DNA of 64,000 bases from Sipunculus nudus (lineage: Eukaryota; Annelida; Sipuncula; Golfingiida; Sipunculidae): positions 78,097,429 through 78,161,428 of the forward strand of contig CM049312.1 of the NCBI GenBank assembly GCA_026874595.1, read 5' to 3'. This document shows positions 37,866-50,015 of the stretch, piece after piece. The translations under genes were made by a program, and so were the position numbers. Every line of letters starts with the position of its first letter. Position 1 is the first letter of the stretch. The notes under the pieces were generated by a model. That model saw only the letters and a list, made by a program, of their open reading frames with translations. It made no database searches and was not told the origin of the DNA.

Positions 37866-39727
37866 GTCAAACAACTACTGGTAACGTATTAAAGTCAAAC
37901 AACTACTGGTAACGTATTAAAGTCAAACGACTACTGGTAACGTATTAATGTCAAACAACTACTGGTAACGTATTACAGTCAAACAACTACTGGTAACGTA
38001 TTAAAGTCAAACAACTACTGGTAACGTATTAAAGTCAAATGACTACTGGTAACGTATTAAAGTCAAACGACTACTGGTAACGTATTAAAGTCAAACAACA
38101 ACTGGTAACGTATTAATGTCAAACGACTACTGGTAACGTATTAAAGTCAAACAACTTCTGGTAACGTATTAAAGTCAAACGACTACTCGTAACGTATTAA
38201 AGTCAAACGACTACTGGTATCGTATAAAAGTCAAATAACTACTGGTAACGTATTAAAGTCAAACAACTACTGGTAACGTATTAAAGTCAAAGAACTACTG
38301 GTATCGTATAAAAGTCAAACGACTAATGGTAACGTATTAAAGTCAAACGACTACTGGTAACGTATAAAAGTCAAACGACTACTGGTAACGTATAAAAGTC
38401 AAACAACTACTGGTACCGTATTAAAGTCAAAGAACTACTGGTACCGTATAAAAGTCAAACAACTACTGGTAACGTATTAAAGTCAAACGACTACTGGTAA
38501 CGTATTAAAGTCAAAGAACTACTGGTATCGTATAAAGTCAAACAACTACTGGTAACGTATTAAAGTCAAACGACTACTGGTAACGTATAAAAGTCAAACG
38601 ACTACTGGTAACGTATAAAAGTGAAACGACTACTGGTAATTTATTAAAGTCAAACAACTACTGGTAACGTATTAATGTCAAACGACTACTGGTAACGTAT
38701 TAAAGTCAAACAACTACTGGTAACGTATTAAAGTCAAACAACTACTGGTAACGTATTAAAGTCAAACGACTGCTGGTATCGTATAAAAGTCAAACAACTA
38801 CTGGTAACGTATTAAAGTCAAACAACTACTGGTAACGTATTAAAGTCAAAGAACTACTGGTATCGTATAAAAGTCAAACAACTAGCCTACTGGTAACGTA
38901 TTAAAGTCAAACGACTACTTGTAATGTATAAAAGTCAAACGACTACTGGTAACGTATAAAAGTCAAACGACTACTGGTATCGTCTAAAAGTCAAACAACT
39001 ACTGGTAACGTATTAAAGTCAAACAACTACTGGTAACGTATTAAAGTCAAACAACTACTGGTAACGTATTAAAGTCAAACAACTACTGGTAACGTATTAA
39101 AGTCAAACAACTACTGGTAACGTATTAAAGTCAAACAACTACTGGTATCGTATTAAAGTCAAACAACTACTGGTAACGTATTAAAGTCAAACAACTACTG
39201 GTAACGTATTAAATTCAAAGAACTACTGGTAACGTATTAAAGTCAGACAACTACTGGTAACGTATTAAAGTCAAACAACTACTGGTAACGTATTAAAGTC
39301 AAAGAACTACTGGTATCGTATAAAAGTCAAACAACTAGCCTACTGGTAACGTATTAAAGTCAAACGACTACTTGTAACGTATAAAAGTCAAACGACTACT
39401 GGTAACGTATAAAAGTCAAACGACTACTGGTATCGTATAAAAGTCAAACAACTACTGGTAACGTATTAAAGTCAAACGACTGCTGGTAACGTATTAAAGT
39501 CAAACAACTACTGGTAACGTATTAAAGTCAAACAACTACTGGTAACGTATTTAAGTCAAACAACTACTGGTAACGTATTAAAGTCAAACAACTACTGGTA
39601 TCGTATTAAAGTCAAACAACTACTGGTAACGTATTAAAGTCAAAGAACTACTGGTAACGTATTAAAGTCAGACAACTACTGGTAACGTATTAAAGTCAAA
39701 CAACTACTGGTTACGTATTAAAGTATG
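37866..39727. repeat. 28-bp tandem satellite, about 66 units, with a 453-bp higher-order period
   Basis: The unit is GTCAAACAACTACTGG followed by TAACGTATTAAA. Units vary at a few sites: AAC or GAC in the CAACTAC block, AACG or ATCG, and TATTAAA or TATAAAA. Two units carry the same 5-base insertion (AGCCT), at 38884 and 39337. They lie 453 bases apart (16 units plus 5), and their neighbours match in order, showing a block duplication. 28 is not a multiple of three and every frame meets stops, so it is not coding. Confidence 0.95.
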
Positions 39728-40064
39728 GCCTTAAAACCATTCCCAAGTCAAACGGAGGACATTTACATGTATGCATTGTAATTAAATAAGTCAAGAAGCG
39801 AAGTTCTGTTGACCCTTCTTAATATAAGGTGTTAAAGAATTATAATTCAAAACGATGGATCCTAACCCATTCCCAAATTATTGCAATATATTAAAAAATC
39901 TGAGAATAAAATAATGAAGTTATGGTAATTTCAAACATAAACCATGCCCAAAAGTGGCTCCATTTTACTGGCAAGTGAGACTGACTAAGAGTAACTTATA
40001 AATACTGTTATAATTAGCTACAGTAGATTTACAGTCGCTTTTGTTAAATTACAAGCGGGCTACT

Positions 40065-42188
40065 TTAATGGAGATTCTGTCTAGGTAAAACAACGAAGCA
40101 CACCCCCATCCACCAGCCACAGCTGTAGTCTTTCGCACAGCTATCGTTCCCCAAGTCGTTATCTCTATCTACTGTACTGAACTGGAAATCATTGTGAGCA
40201 GTCACCCTCCTGGTGGCATTACCCGACTCCCCGCCTATGGTGAGTCTGTAATTGTCGGACTCTGGTCCAATCTTGAAAGTGGAACATTCAGACCACTTCT
40301 CCGCCTGCGATGACCACTCACGCATATCAAACCTAACTTTATACTGCCCCTGGCTGGTCAGCAAATGCATGGTCTCCAGACCCAGCCAGTACTCCTTGTC
40401 CAACTCACCGAATCCCGATTTATAGGTCTCCCATGTCTGGTTAAAACTGAGTGAGCCGTCATATCTGGACATGAAGAACATCCAATGCGTCTGGTTGGAT
40501 GTCTCACATTTGACTTGAACAGGTGCTTCAGCTTCTTTTGGTTGGATGCAATACACACCGTCAGAGAGGCCTCCAAGCTCGTAAACCTCCTCACAATCTG
40601 GATGGAGAAATGTGTTATAAATATGCTCAGAAAGATACAATTGAAATAAAAGATAAATTTTTTAACTTTTAAAGGAAAGAAGGCTTGAAGTTGTGTCATG
40701 TTATTTAATATGTAATATTTTGACGGTTATTTCAGGCTTACATTGTTACGGATATCTTGTGTATACTAATCAATAATCGAAAATGCGAGACAGAAATGGG
40801 CGTACCTTTAAAAAGTGAGAAGTGTGATAACGGGAATGTGTACGTGTATTCTTTCTGCTATCAGGTCATATTGTCTGAATAAAACTAGCTTAAGTATCCC
40901 GGGCTTATATGCCTTAATTGTCCATGTCTCCTGTTTAATATATTGTCTTAGTTCTATGTGTGGATAAATATAATTAAAGTGTGTTTGGTTTCTATAAAAA
41001 AACGCATGGTTGAACCACGATATATAGTGCTTGACCGAAATTTGTAATCATGAAAAGAAGAAACGTTATAAATTTAAAAAAATTATAATAATCTCTAATT
41101 GTAGCGCAGGAGGTTATATTTACACTATCATTTACTCAACTGATGGCCTCTTTGCAGGAATACTTCTGCTTAGAATAACGTACTGAAATGGTTTCGCGGC
41201 AGGTGTTATTATAGTTCCGGGGAGAACACTGTATTAATTATAACCCTGATATTACTAGTTCAGCAATCGGCACATATATGTCTTGATCTATTTAAAACTG
41301 TCATAAAATTGTAGGAAGTATTCAGAAAGAATATTTATACAAGTTGTACACTGATAACCGTAATACATCAAGTCTATAGATATACCAGATGAAAATGTAA
41401 TCCGACCATCTCTATGTATCAGTTAGAAACATTTACTATCTGTTAATTTTAACACGATATTTCGTTTTTTTTAATACGTTTGTATAATATCATTATAGTG
41501 AGAGCAAGGTATAAATATATCTGCTGTCTACTATAGTATGTATTTAGATACAGATCAAGTACTGTATAAATATATAAAACGCACTACTCTAAGAAACCTT
41601 TAAACTTTGACACAAACCTATAGGATATGTTCCGTTTGGATAGATGCATGTTCCATTACATATTTTCGGAACGAGGTCGCCGTCACGACCTATAAACAAA
41701 GAAAATACAACAAAAGGATTTTCAGGGTCTGTGAAATGAATTCGTACGATAATCATGTCCGTGTACAGAGCACAGAATAACGATGGCTGTGACGTCATAT
41801 ACACCTGACTTGTGCAGATAAAGCATGTTACACACGTATTGTACATTATCAAATGTCCACTCTATCAGCCCTTCAATTTTTTTACACAGCTATTATGCAG
41901 AGTTTAACAACTTGCTACAGATCATTTGATTATTTTGGCATAATTTAAAAAATATTAACTTTGAAACGTTAATTTATTGAAAAATGAGTTTTGCCGTGTA
42001 TTTTGTATGATCCTATGTATCTTACACCTGCCTTTGTCGGTAGAGCATTGGCCAGGTCTGGTATTAATGTCCAGGTTTATATAGACTTTCATTTCTTGCT
42101 TCACTTCCTTTATGACGCCGGCAGCTTGACTAACCTGTACAGCCTTTGAGGCCATAAGGAGACAAAGAAGGTACGTGGTGATACACAT
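40065..42188 (-). CDS. Secreted fibrinogen-related protein, C-terminally short, three exons
   Basis: Exons 42188-42026, 41689-41618 and 40597-40065 all join in phase 1 and encode 255 residues. The N-terminus MCITTYLLCLLMASKAVQVSQA is a likely signal peptide. A short linker follows, with a Cys-rich stretch (CRDGDLVPKICNGTC). From about residue 79 a fibrinogen C-terminal domain begins: DCEEVYELGGLSDGVY, SRYDGSLSFNQTWETYKSGF, YWLGLETMHLLTSQGQY, FSTVDRDNDLGNDSCA (calcium-loop region) and CGWW-x-x-x-C. The frame stops shortly after the CGWW motif, so the usual last 40 or so residues are missing and I found no later exon. Family members are secreted lectin-like recognition proteins, often immune in molluscs. 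It may be a divergent functional form or a decaying copy. The donor of exon 2 (GTTTGT) is weak. Confidence 0.85.
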
Positions 42189-42244
42189 GTTGAGTTGTGA
42201 AGTCTGTCTGGGGGTTCAGTGGCATTAGTGTATATGTGTATATA

Positions 42245-42253
42245 TTATATATA
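42245..42253 (-). promoter_or_regulatory. TATA box for the fibrinogen-related gene
   Basis: On the minus strand TATATATAA lies about 60 bases before the start codon at 42188. This would place transcription start near 42218 with a short leader. The local sequence is generally TA-rich, so the match is moderate. Confidence 0.45.
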
Positions 42254-43410
42254 AAATGGAAGCCGAAAAGTGACGTATATTGCTACCAGCTCATGGCAAT
42301 ATTTGATTGGATAACACAAACTGGGCAGATCCATTCGCTCAAAAAGGGGGAAACAGCAGTTTGCCTGCGTCATTGATGGTTAAGGTAGACTAACAGTTAT
42401 GTTGAAATCACTTTTCCTTGAAATACAAAACTGAGATTCAACTGATCTATGTTATTTCTTTATTTCTAAGACAACAACGAAAACGTTTACCTTGTTTTAT
42501 CACAATTAAAATTTATCTTATTTTACCACATAATTTTAAATGTGAGACGAGTTAATTCTTTCCAATACTTCATAGAAGTGTTAGTCGTGAATCGTAGCTA
42601 CTAAGCTTATAAAGGTGAAACTGGTGTCTGCACAAGCATAGAATGGTGTTAAAATGATGTATAAATACACGCAAATAATGATTACATACCCTCAGCAAAA
42701 AATGCGTTATATCTCAATATTAACTTAAAGATTACCTGTATTTTAATTTAGAAGGTTCTGAAAATATCTTGGGCAAACGAAATCTGATAAACATATCAGA
42801 GAGGATGCTACTAGAGACATGACATATTATTTTGAATAACATTACACAGCTGGCGTGTAACTTTTGTTTTTTTTATTGTAACACAAAATTAACCACCGTT
42901 TTAATTTATATATTTAAAACTACCGCACCCCTGATCGGTTGTTAGGTAGACGTTAAAATGTAATTGTTTGAGCATGTAAATAAATTTGACTTAAATTAAG
43001 TATTATGAAAGAATTTTAAATATAACTCTTTTATTAAGAAACAAGCATACAAACAAAATGGGTAATGTTGTGCATGCATTACATATTGCCCTTAGGACAT
43101 TGTATACAAGTGACACGAGTTATCGTAAAACAAATAGCCATGTGGATTGTTGAAATACTCCCCTCGTTAAAATACTTTTAAAATAACGAATGTCACAAAG
43201 TAATGGAGAAAAAATATCAAAATAGTTAACCCCGTAGAATAATCTTACGCAAATTCACGTTAATTTGAAAATCAAGATCTTTTTAACAGACTCCGTTACT
43301 TGGTTCCTTTGCTGGTATGCTCCGAATCAGAGAAGACGTGTGTTATTTCGTCCGAGACCAATGGACCACTAGATATAACATAATATAATACAATTTGAAA
43401 ACTATTTTTT

Positions 43411-43609
43411 ATATCCAGGGGATGGGTCCGGACCCCCCCCCCCCCCCCTTTCAGCCATTGCAACCCTTTTTTAAAGTTTTCAGACCAATTTCCGCGGCTG
43501 CCTGAACCCCCTCCTTTTCCGGACCTGGTGATCTTTTTTAAAGATTTGTCATTAGCCCTCCTTGGTTGGACCCCTTCTTTTCCTAAATCCTGGATCCGCT
43601 CCTGGATAT
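43411..43609. mobile_element. Short MITE with ATATCCAGG ends
   Basis: The left end ATATCCAGGGGATGGGTCC (43411) pairs imperfectly with the right end GGATCCGCTCCTGGATAT (ending 43609), giving inverted repeats of about 20 bp. The interior has a 15-16 base C run and CT-rich text. Similar GGATCC-AGGGG and GTATCCGCCCCTG strings lie near 62292 and 63479. Confidence 0.55.
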
Positions 43610-43704
43610 TCCAAGTGTGGATATAGTCACTTTTTGGACGGGGCGAGGTTCTTAAGCCGTTTTTTTGTGCAGTTTAATACAGGATAGATTATGTAGCTAA
43701 TGCT

Positions 43705-44085
43705 AGAAAAGGTAAAGGGGGGGGGGGAGTTACATAGTATGATATCACCAACGATGTCAGTCCCATCCGACTTTACACTTTGCCTTCCTGGTCTTTCGGG
43801 CCTGTTCATTTTTGTAGCTTGTCTATGCCCCCCTGGGAGCTTACAGCCCATGAAGCCAAACTAGGCATTACGGAGGCGAATACACATTTTAGGAAAAGCA
43901 AGGGTCAAACCCAAAAGGACTAATGACAAAACTAAAAACAGGCTTTCAAGTCCGAAAAGAGGGGTCCAGGCCGCAAAATTGGTCCGAAACCCTTTAATCT
44001 GCAGGGACGAAAAGGGGGAAACGGACCCTCTGGTTGCCCTCTGAACCCACTTCTGCGGCGTAACCATTAGGCCACAACGCCCACC
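43705..44085 (-). mobile_element. tRNA-like SINE, family B, copy 2
   Basis: The minus-strand head near 44085-44040 has an A-box-like TGGCCTAATGG and a B-box-like GGGTTCAGAGG. The segment 43741-43820 matches family B copy 1 (22210-22290) almost perfectly, including CTTTACACTTTGCCTTCCTG and GTCTTTCGGGCCTGTTCAT. The region between head and body differs, so this copy is rearranged or a chimera. Confidence 0.7.
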
Positions 44086-45963
44086 ACCTCATCCATATGT
44101 TGTTGCATCCATCCATTTAAAACAAATGTGCATTCCATACACAAAAGTCCATCATCGTGAACAAATAGGATTCCAGGTGGTGGATCGATAATTAAGCTGG
44201 TTTTAGAGGGTTAGGTGATATATTTGACATGTACTGCATTTGTAAAACAATAATTTTGCAACATCAGACAATTCAATCATTCCCTGCCCATGCATTTATT
44301 GAAAAGACGAGGGCATTGGAGCACATCCATGTGTGAATATAATTGCATATGTATATAATGTATAAATACATGTACATAATTTGCCCGCATGCGATCTTCG
44401 TGTTGTTATAATCTGATCCGGTAAAAAATGATTGGGGACAGAGCACCCCCACGTTAACGTTAATTAAATCTACCATTTTGCAAATGATATGGCAATGGTC
44501 CTTATTGACGTTATTGATTCGGGTTATATTATCTCCAACGTGATGCCATATGTCAATATGTAAATCCTAAGGATATGCAAGTGTTATCTAGTAAACAGCG
44601 GTTTGGTAGTATATTAATACAAAAATAGAATGCTTGTAATCTGTGATACATGTTTTGTTTAGGGGCACATTGTAGAGCGTGTTAGTAAACAAGTGTCTCT
44701 CACTATAGAAGTCAATTGTTAAGCTGTCACAAAGAGTTTAATAAAATTTTGAATTGAATGAGTTTAACTATCATGTCAAGGGCCTGTATTTTTTAACTAA
44801 TCCCCAAACTTCAATATAGTAAGTAAGGTATGGATATATAAATAATTATGCAAAGAAACCATTCATGACTTTTTGTAACACTTTATGTGCTTAACATAAC
44901 ACTCTAGTCTTATACAGTTTTTATTGCGTAACATGTAACCGATATTGTCAGTTCAGTTTATCATGTCATTTTCGTGCTTGGAATACTTAAAGACCATATA
45001 TGGTGTATGTTTTGCGTCATTCTGATCAGAAAATATACAGCATATTAACTAAAAAATCTCCCCATGGCATACAAAAAATATGTATATTCCTGTGTCAAAC
45101 ATCTCATCTTTTACACACCACATAGAGAGAAGTATAATTAAACAATTACAATATATTTATACTGAAACTAGAACCAACAAAAAAGAAAGGTAAATATACA
45201 TGATCCTACATGAACAGCATTCAATTATCATTCATTTGAAAGTTTTCTTGATGCTATTTATTCGAATTTAATCGAAACTGTTAAAAGTTTATATACGTCA
45301 TAGGTCATTGTCACAAGAGGACTGTGGCTTTGCATTTTTAGGTATATGTAGTATGACGAGACAATTGTTTTGAAAATTTGTTAATTTTATAGAGTATCAT
45401 GTTTAGCCATAAGCGTGGGAAACCCAGTTGGGAAGAACACGTGTTTCATTTGGTGTAAATGTTCAAGGCAGTTTAGTAATCAGTAGGTGCCATCTGCATT
45501 CTTTGATGTTCCTTTCCATGTAGCATAAATTCCTGCGGACCGATCTTGTATGACGGTCGCCATAGTAACTGTATCTGGCACATGACTTGATAAGGGTAGC
45601 TTTACCACGAAATCGTATTCGGGGGCGTGTCCGCATTAGGTTTGATGTGTAATGAAACGGACATCATGGATGGAAGTGCTGATTGGAGGAGAGACCAGCG
45701 GGAGTTATGACGTCAGGAGTCTCCTGTAAGGCGTGAAACCAAGTACAGCTTGAGAAGAGCTGGAGCGCTACGTGAGGGTACTGTTGCCTGAGGGTTTCAG
45801 CAGTCCATCCGGCTGGTCTGCTAACTTCTTGTCTGCGTCTATCGTGACATTTTACACCTGAGGGAGGCCACCTGGGTGATAAGCCCTCCCTGGGCTTTAG
45901 TATTTACGTTAACTACTAAAATGCTTAACATAAACCGTGATTCTATTTACCGATAGACGTAAC

Positions 45964-46551
45964 TCAGAACCAACTCTTATCACTAAAGCCCTGTAAAGTC
46001 CGTATGAAGAATCCCTGATATTTTGTAAATAGGGGCGTCACAAGTCTCCCGACGATTTCCTCGTATTTGCATATCAGGCCGTCACACCATGTGAATGACA
46101 TCGTTGCCAAGTGAACGGTAACAGCAGCAATAGGCAACAGACAGCTCGACCCGCTGGAATCAGGTAAAAAGGTAGTCCATCCATGGACCTTCGTGCCCTG
46201 TGATGTATCTCTGCAGTACGAGCATGACTGTTCATTCACCAAATCTAAGCGCTTTGTAGACACCATCGGAACGATTTCGTAATGTGTATTGGTTCCTTCA
46301 GTCGCTGCAAAGTTGCAAACACGCAGATCGCCGTGATTATTTCTACGCTCCCGAGGCAGCGGAAATCTAACGCTTCTAAAGAAGCAACTGATTTTCACGC
46401 TGCCAGCTTTGACCGTTTATGATATATTTATTTTTAGATAGACACCAGATGGCGGTTCGTTGTCCGCTGAACAAAACGTGCGTATGATGTGACAAGCAGC
46501 CAACCAGATGCCAATAAACAAACACGAAACAGGCATCCTGGCTCCGCCCAT
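45964..46551 (-). pseudogene. Doubtful reading frame with signal-peptide-like start, interrupted by one stop
   Basis: From an ATG at 46551 (or 46536) the minus strand reads 44 codons beginning MGGARMPVSCLFIGIWLAAC, a plausible signal peptide. It then meets TAA at 46419-46417. The same frame stays open for another 150 codons to a stop at 45964, with seven cysteines. No family is recognised and no splice pair neatly removes the stop. It could be a broken secreted-protein gene, two exons with a missed intron, or chance. Confidence 0.25.
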
Positions 46552-48330
46552 AGCTGCGCTTCAAGCGCCGTTTGAAGACAAGTTTACGTTCGAATTTTTA
46601 TTGCTCCCTCTGCATTCTTGCATCATCGACCGATTCGATTCTGACAGTATGAGTGCGTTAGCGTAGCCATGTGTCTAGTGTCTGCAGAACTGAAACCAGC
46701 CAGTGAGATGTGCACGCAGCCTTTGTTGTTACATTTCGTTTGAACTACGCATCGACCGGGCATCCTATGTGCCCAAGGCCCTAAGTAAACCACGTCTGCG
46801 GCAATTCTCTCTGAGCCTGTGGCCTGTTCATACGGCTACCGGGGCGATGAGCTGTCACTCAAAACGAAATGAACATGATTGGCTCCGTGTATTCCTCGCT
46901 TGGCCGTGTCTTCCAGCACAAGGTCTCATCTGATTGGACAAAATACAGTGCTCCCCTCTGGTGTAGAAATTCAGGATACGAGGTCATAACAAACAGCGCT
47001 TACCATATAGAAAGTCGGCCTATAGTTAAAGCGCTGTGTAAAGAGCATTGATTATTTCAGGCAGCGGGTACCAGTATCAGAGCTCGTCGCGTGTACACCT
47101 GAATGTCTCACGCTGATTGTCAGAGCTAGAGACATAATTTTGAATAGGCCCACTCTGAAGAGTGATGGTCTGATTAACGGTGACACATGAGGCTGAGGCT
47201 TATAATGTTGAAAGCTTTGCCATATTCAAAATAGGCGAGGACCTAAAAAATATTAATACTGATTAACTGGGAATATAAATAGCCAGCTATAGCCCGCAAT
47301 TGGCGGTGACTGAATGTATAATGTTTGTTTGAAAAAGAATCTGGGAAATACCACCAATTTATCCTTACGTCACTGGAAAAGCCCTTAGTTCAGCGAGGCG
47401 GTGATGTATGGCGCTGACCGTCCCATAATGGGTGATTTTACCAGTCCATGAATCAGTCAGCCAGAAAGCCGTACTTTAGTTCTATAATTTGCCGCCAGGT
47501 GGCAGTACCTTTTTAAGCTTTACGACTCAGCAAAGGAAGTTTGGTGGTTCTGTTAGTGGGAGGAATTATGTTTTAACCATTCCATCGACTGGGCCTGTCT
47601 ACTGGGCGATTCTCTGAAAAGCACTTCAGAGACAGCGGAAGTGTTAGCCAAAGGACTGGTTTTCTTGTAATTTACGAGTACTGCGTCCTTCCAGAAACAG
47701 GCAGGAGACTTTGTCTTGACGAAAAACTGTGAATGTGCTGAATTTCGCTGCGAGAGTGCGCATCTCCGGTAACCCGAGACTGGAGGGCTCCAGTGAACTA
47801 CAGCTGTTAGATTCGATGATCCAGGGCTCTACAAGAACATTTAGTGTGCAAAAACCATGCTGGGATAATAAGTGTCTCTGTGTAGCAGGTCCACAGAGTA
47901 TCGAAGAGTCATGAAGAATTTGAAAATAGACAGGAACATTGAAGTAAGCTTTCAGGCCAGGTTACCCTCCGCTGTATCACTGTTATTCATCATATTTTTC
48001 TTATATTCCGACGAAAGATGAATGATAATTAAACATTTATATCTCACTCCTGTGTGCTGATAATGTTTTTCTGTAATATATATAATATTTAAATTAATGA
48101 ACTATATCATTCTGTATGTTAATTAACATGTGTCTAAGAACAAAGTGACACCGTAATATGTGACAGTCTATATATCAACCAATAAAAACAAAAACTACAA
48201 AACATTTTATAAATTGAAATATCCATTTCCACGTGGTACCAATTCAGGTCGCCTGAGAACTGCGTATTTCTGCAGAAATTCCTCTGTGCCCATGACCTGC
48301 GCGTCCTCTCCTTTCTGTTCAACATTCCCG

Positions 48331-48955
48331 GGCTCAGTTTCACTAAGAATGCGTATGGCTTAAGTCAAATTTTACCGAAACGCCTACAAAGTCAGTTTCA
48401 CTAAACGCGATTTAGCTAAGTCGGTCTGAACCTTGGAAATCCCCTTTTCAACGCCCCCTTTTGCTGAAATAATGAATTAAAAAAAAAACGTCCGATATGA
48501 GGACGCAAACACCGCGCGGAAGATAGTGACATGGAATTTAAATTAACCCTGTGTTATTCCTGGGAACTGATGAAATGAAATGTTAAAAAAAAAACGGTCT
48601 GGACACCGTTGTATTGCTGTACTTGACTGTACAAAACGAACAACAACCCCCATGATGTATTCGTTGGTTTACGGCACGTGGCGTGACGTCAGAGTCGCCT
48701 GTGACGTACCGTACCATGCTCGACAGATGGCCGTCTTGGTCACATGCAACGAGTGCAAGTGACTTAATGTGTTAAAAACCCATAAGATATAGAGTTAACC
48801 CTCCTTGGTGCAGGCATAGCATGTCAGCCCGCCAGGTGACCTAAGTCAATAACGTAAGGCCCTATTTTTAATGAATCTGACTTAAAGTTCGACAAAAGTG
48901 CCTTAAGTCATAAACGCAGAATAACAGACTTAAGAAGGCATAATGAAACTGGGCC
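48331..48955. mobile_element. TIR element with CAGTTTCA ends and TTAAGTC subterminal motifs
   Basis: The left end CTCAGTTTCACTAAGAATGC, continuing to GGCTTAAGTC, is inverted at the right end as GACTTAAGAAGGC and ATAATGAAACTGGG. Internal copies of TTTCACTAAACGCG and CTTAAGTCATAAACGC suggest older duplications. About 625 bp, no coding capacity. Confidence 0.5.
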
Positions 48956-49819
48956 CCGGTCATCATTTCTTCATTTTATCCATAACTGGCATTGCTCGAG
49001 TATACTATCTTTGGTTACTAGACCGATGAAAATGTAAACACCTCAGACTACGAGACTTCTTAGATAAGACACTGCGTATGTAATTAAGAACTAGGTAGGC
49101 CAAAGGGGTTGGTGTCTCAGTCACCACGCATTATTTATTAACACCAAATTCCCTCCTTAGCATACAGGCCAGCTCTCACTCACATCTCCACAAAAACCTA
49201 AATATTTTGATTTTCAGTAGAAACATTTCTTTCAAGAAAATATAATAATAAGATTTCGATAAAATTTGCTGTGTCTCCTCACCATGTGAATTTTAATATG
49301 AACAGCATATATTAAACAGGTTAAATAATCTCCTGCCCGCAGTGATTTCTAAAAAAGGTGCTTGAGCAACTAACTTTTGCCTAACAGACACGATTTAAAA
49401 AGGGCATTACACTTTAAAAGAATAACATAGGAGCTTTAAATATAATAGATACTTTGTAACGCCCTAACAGTCAATCTGAACTCATCAGTCATTTGAAGCA
49501 AAGAAAATAAATGCCAATTCAAGTAGAGCCACGAAATACGGCTGAATACTTAAGCCACAGCTGCATGTGAACTGTGTAACTTTTATCATGGAATTTAATA
49601 CAAGTGAAAATTCACGATTTTTAGGAGCTTCAATAGGTGTTTTATTTTGGAACATAATACAGTTGAAAATAACTATTTCACTCCAGCGCCAAATATTCAA
49701 TTTCGGAAAATGTAGTACTAACCATTTTAAACTATTTAGAAATATCACCTCTTATCAATACTTGTATATACATATAGATATGAGTATATATAAATTATAA
49801 TCATCAAATTCCTCATAAA

Positions 49820-49827
49820 TATATAAA
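49820..49827 (+). promoter_or_regulatory. Possible TATA box upstream of the candidate first exon at 49951
   Basis: TATATAAA lies 124 bases before the ATG at 49951. If used, it implies a leader of about 95 nt. This is a consensus match in AT-rich sequence only. Confidence 0.25.
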
Positions 49828-49950
49828 TGCAGCCAGCTACATCCGTGAGTACACTTAGTTGAAATATCTTTAGTGCACCAGCGACTTAAGCGGTAGCATC
49901 CCATTCAATATGTTTAGTGGTCCGTGCAAGAAAGTCTTGTGTCCGTGCGG

Positions 49951-50015
49951 ATGGCGTCCGATCTCTCACAGTTAAGCCAAGTTGTAATTGACGCAGGGGC
50001 TTGTGCATTTAGCAG
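49951..50015 (+). CDS. Candidate first coding exon of the nucleoside hydrolase gene
   Basis: ATG at 49951 opens a frame reading MASDLSQLSQVVIDAGACAF and ends at a strong donor, AG|GTAAGT (50015/50016), in phase 2. The next secure exon, at 58167, begins A-GAG-ATG, so joining gives ...AFSREMAPKSK with no stop and in frame with the nucleoside hydrolase. The frame fit alone has a one-in-three chance, and the intron would be 8.2 kb, so this could belong to another transcript. Confidence 0.5.

Larger units (their letters stand above)
42260..45960. other. Intergenic region without a supported gene
   Basis: Apart from the MITE at 43411-43609 and the SINE at 43705-44085, I see only AT-rich unique-looking sequence. 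The 45.6-45.9 kb part is less AT-rich and contains a TGACGTC motif near 45709, but I find no convincing exon. Confidence 0.35.
46600..49950. other. Intergenic region without a supported gene
   Basis: Only the TIR element at 48331-48955 stands out. The short open frames at 46.7, 47.7 and 48.6 kb show no recognisable domain or splice signals. Confidence 0.35.

Noticed and set aside
37866-39727. Regular direct repeats resembling a CRISPR array
   Set aside because: Units are directly adjacent with no unique spacers, and the genome is eukaryotic; it is a tandem satellite.
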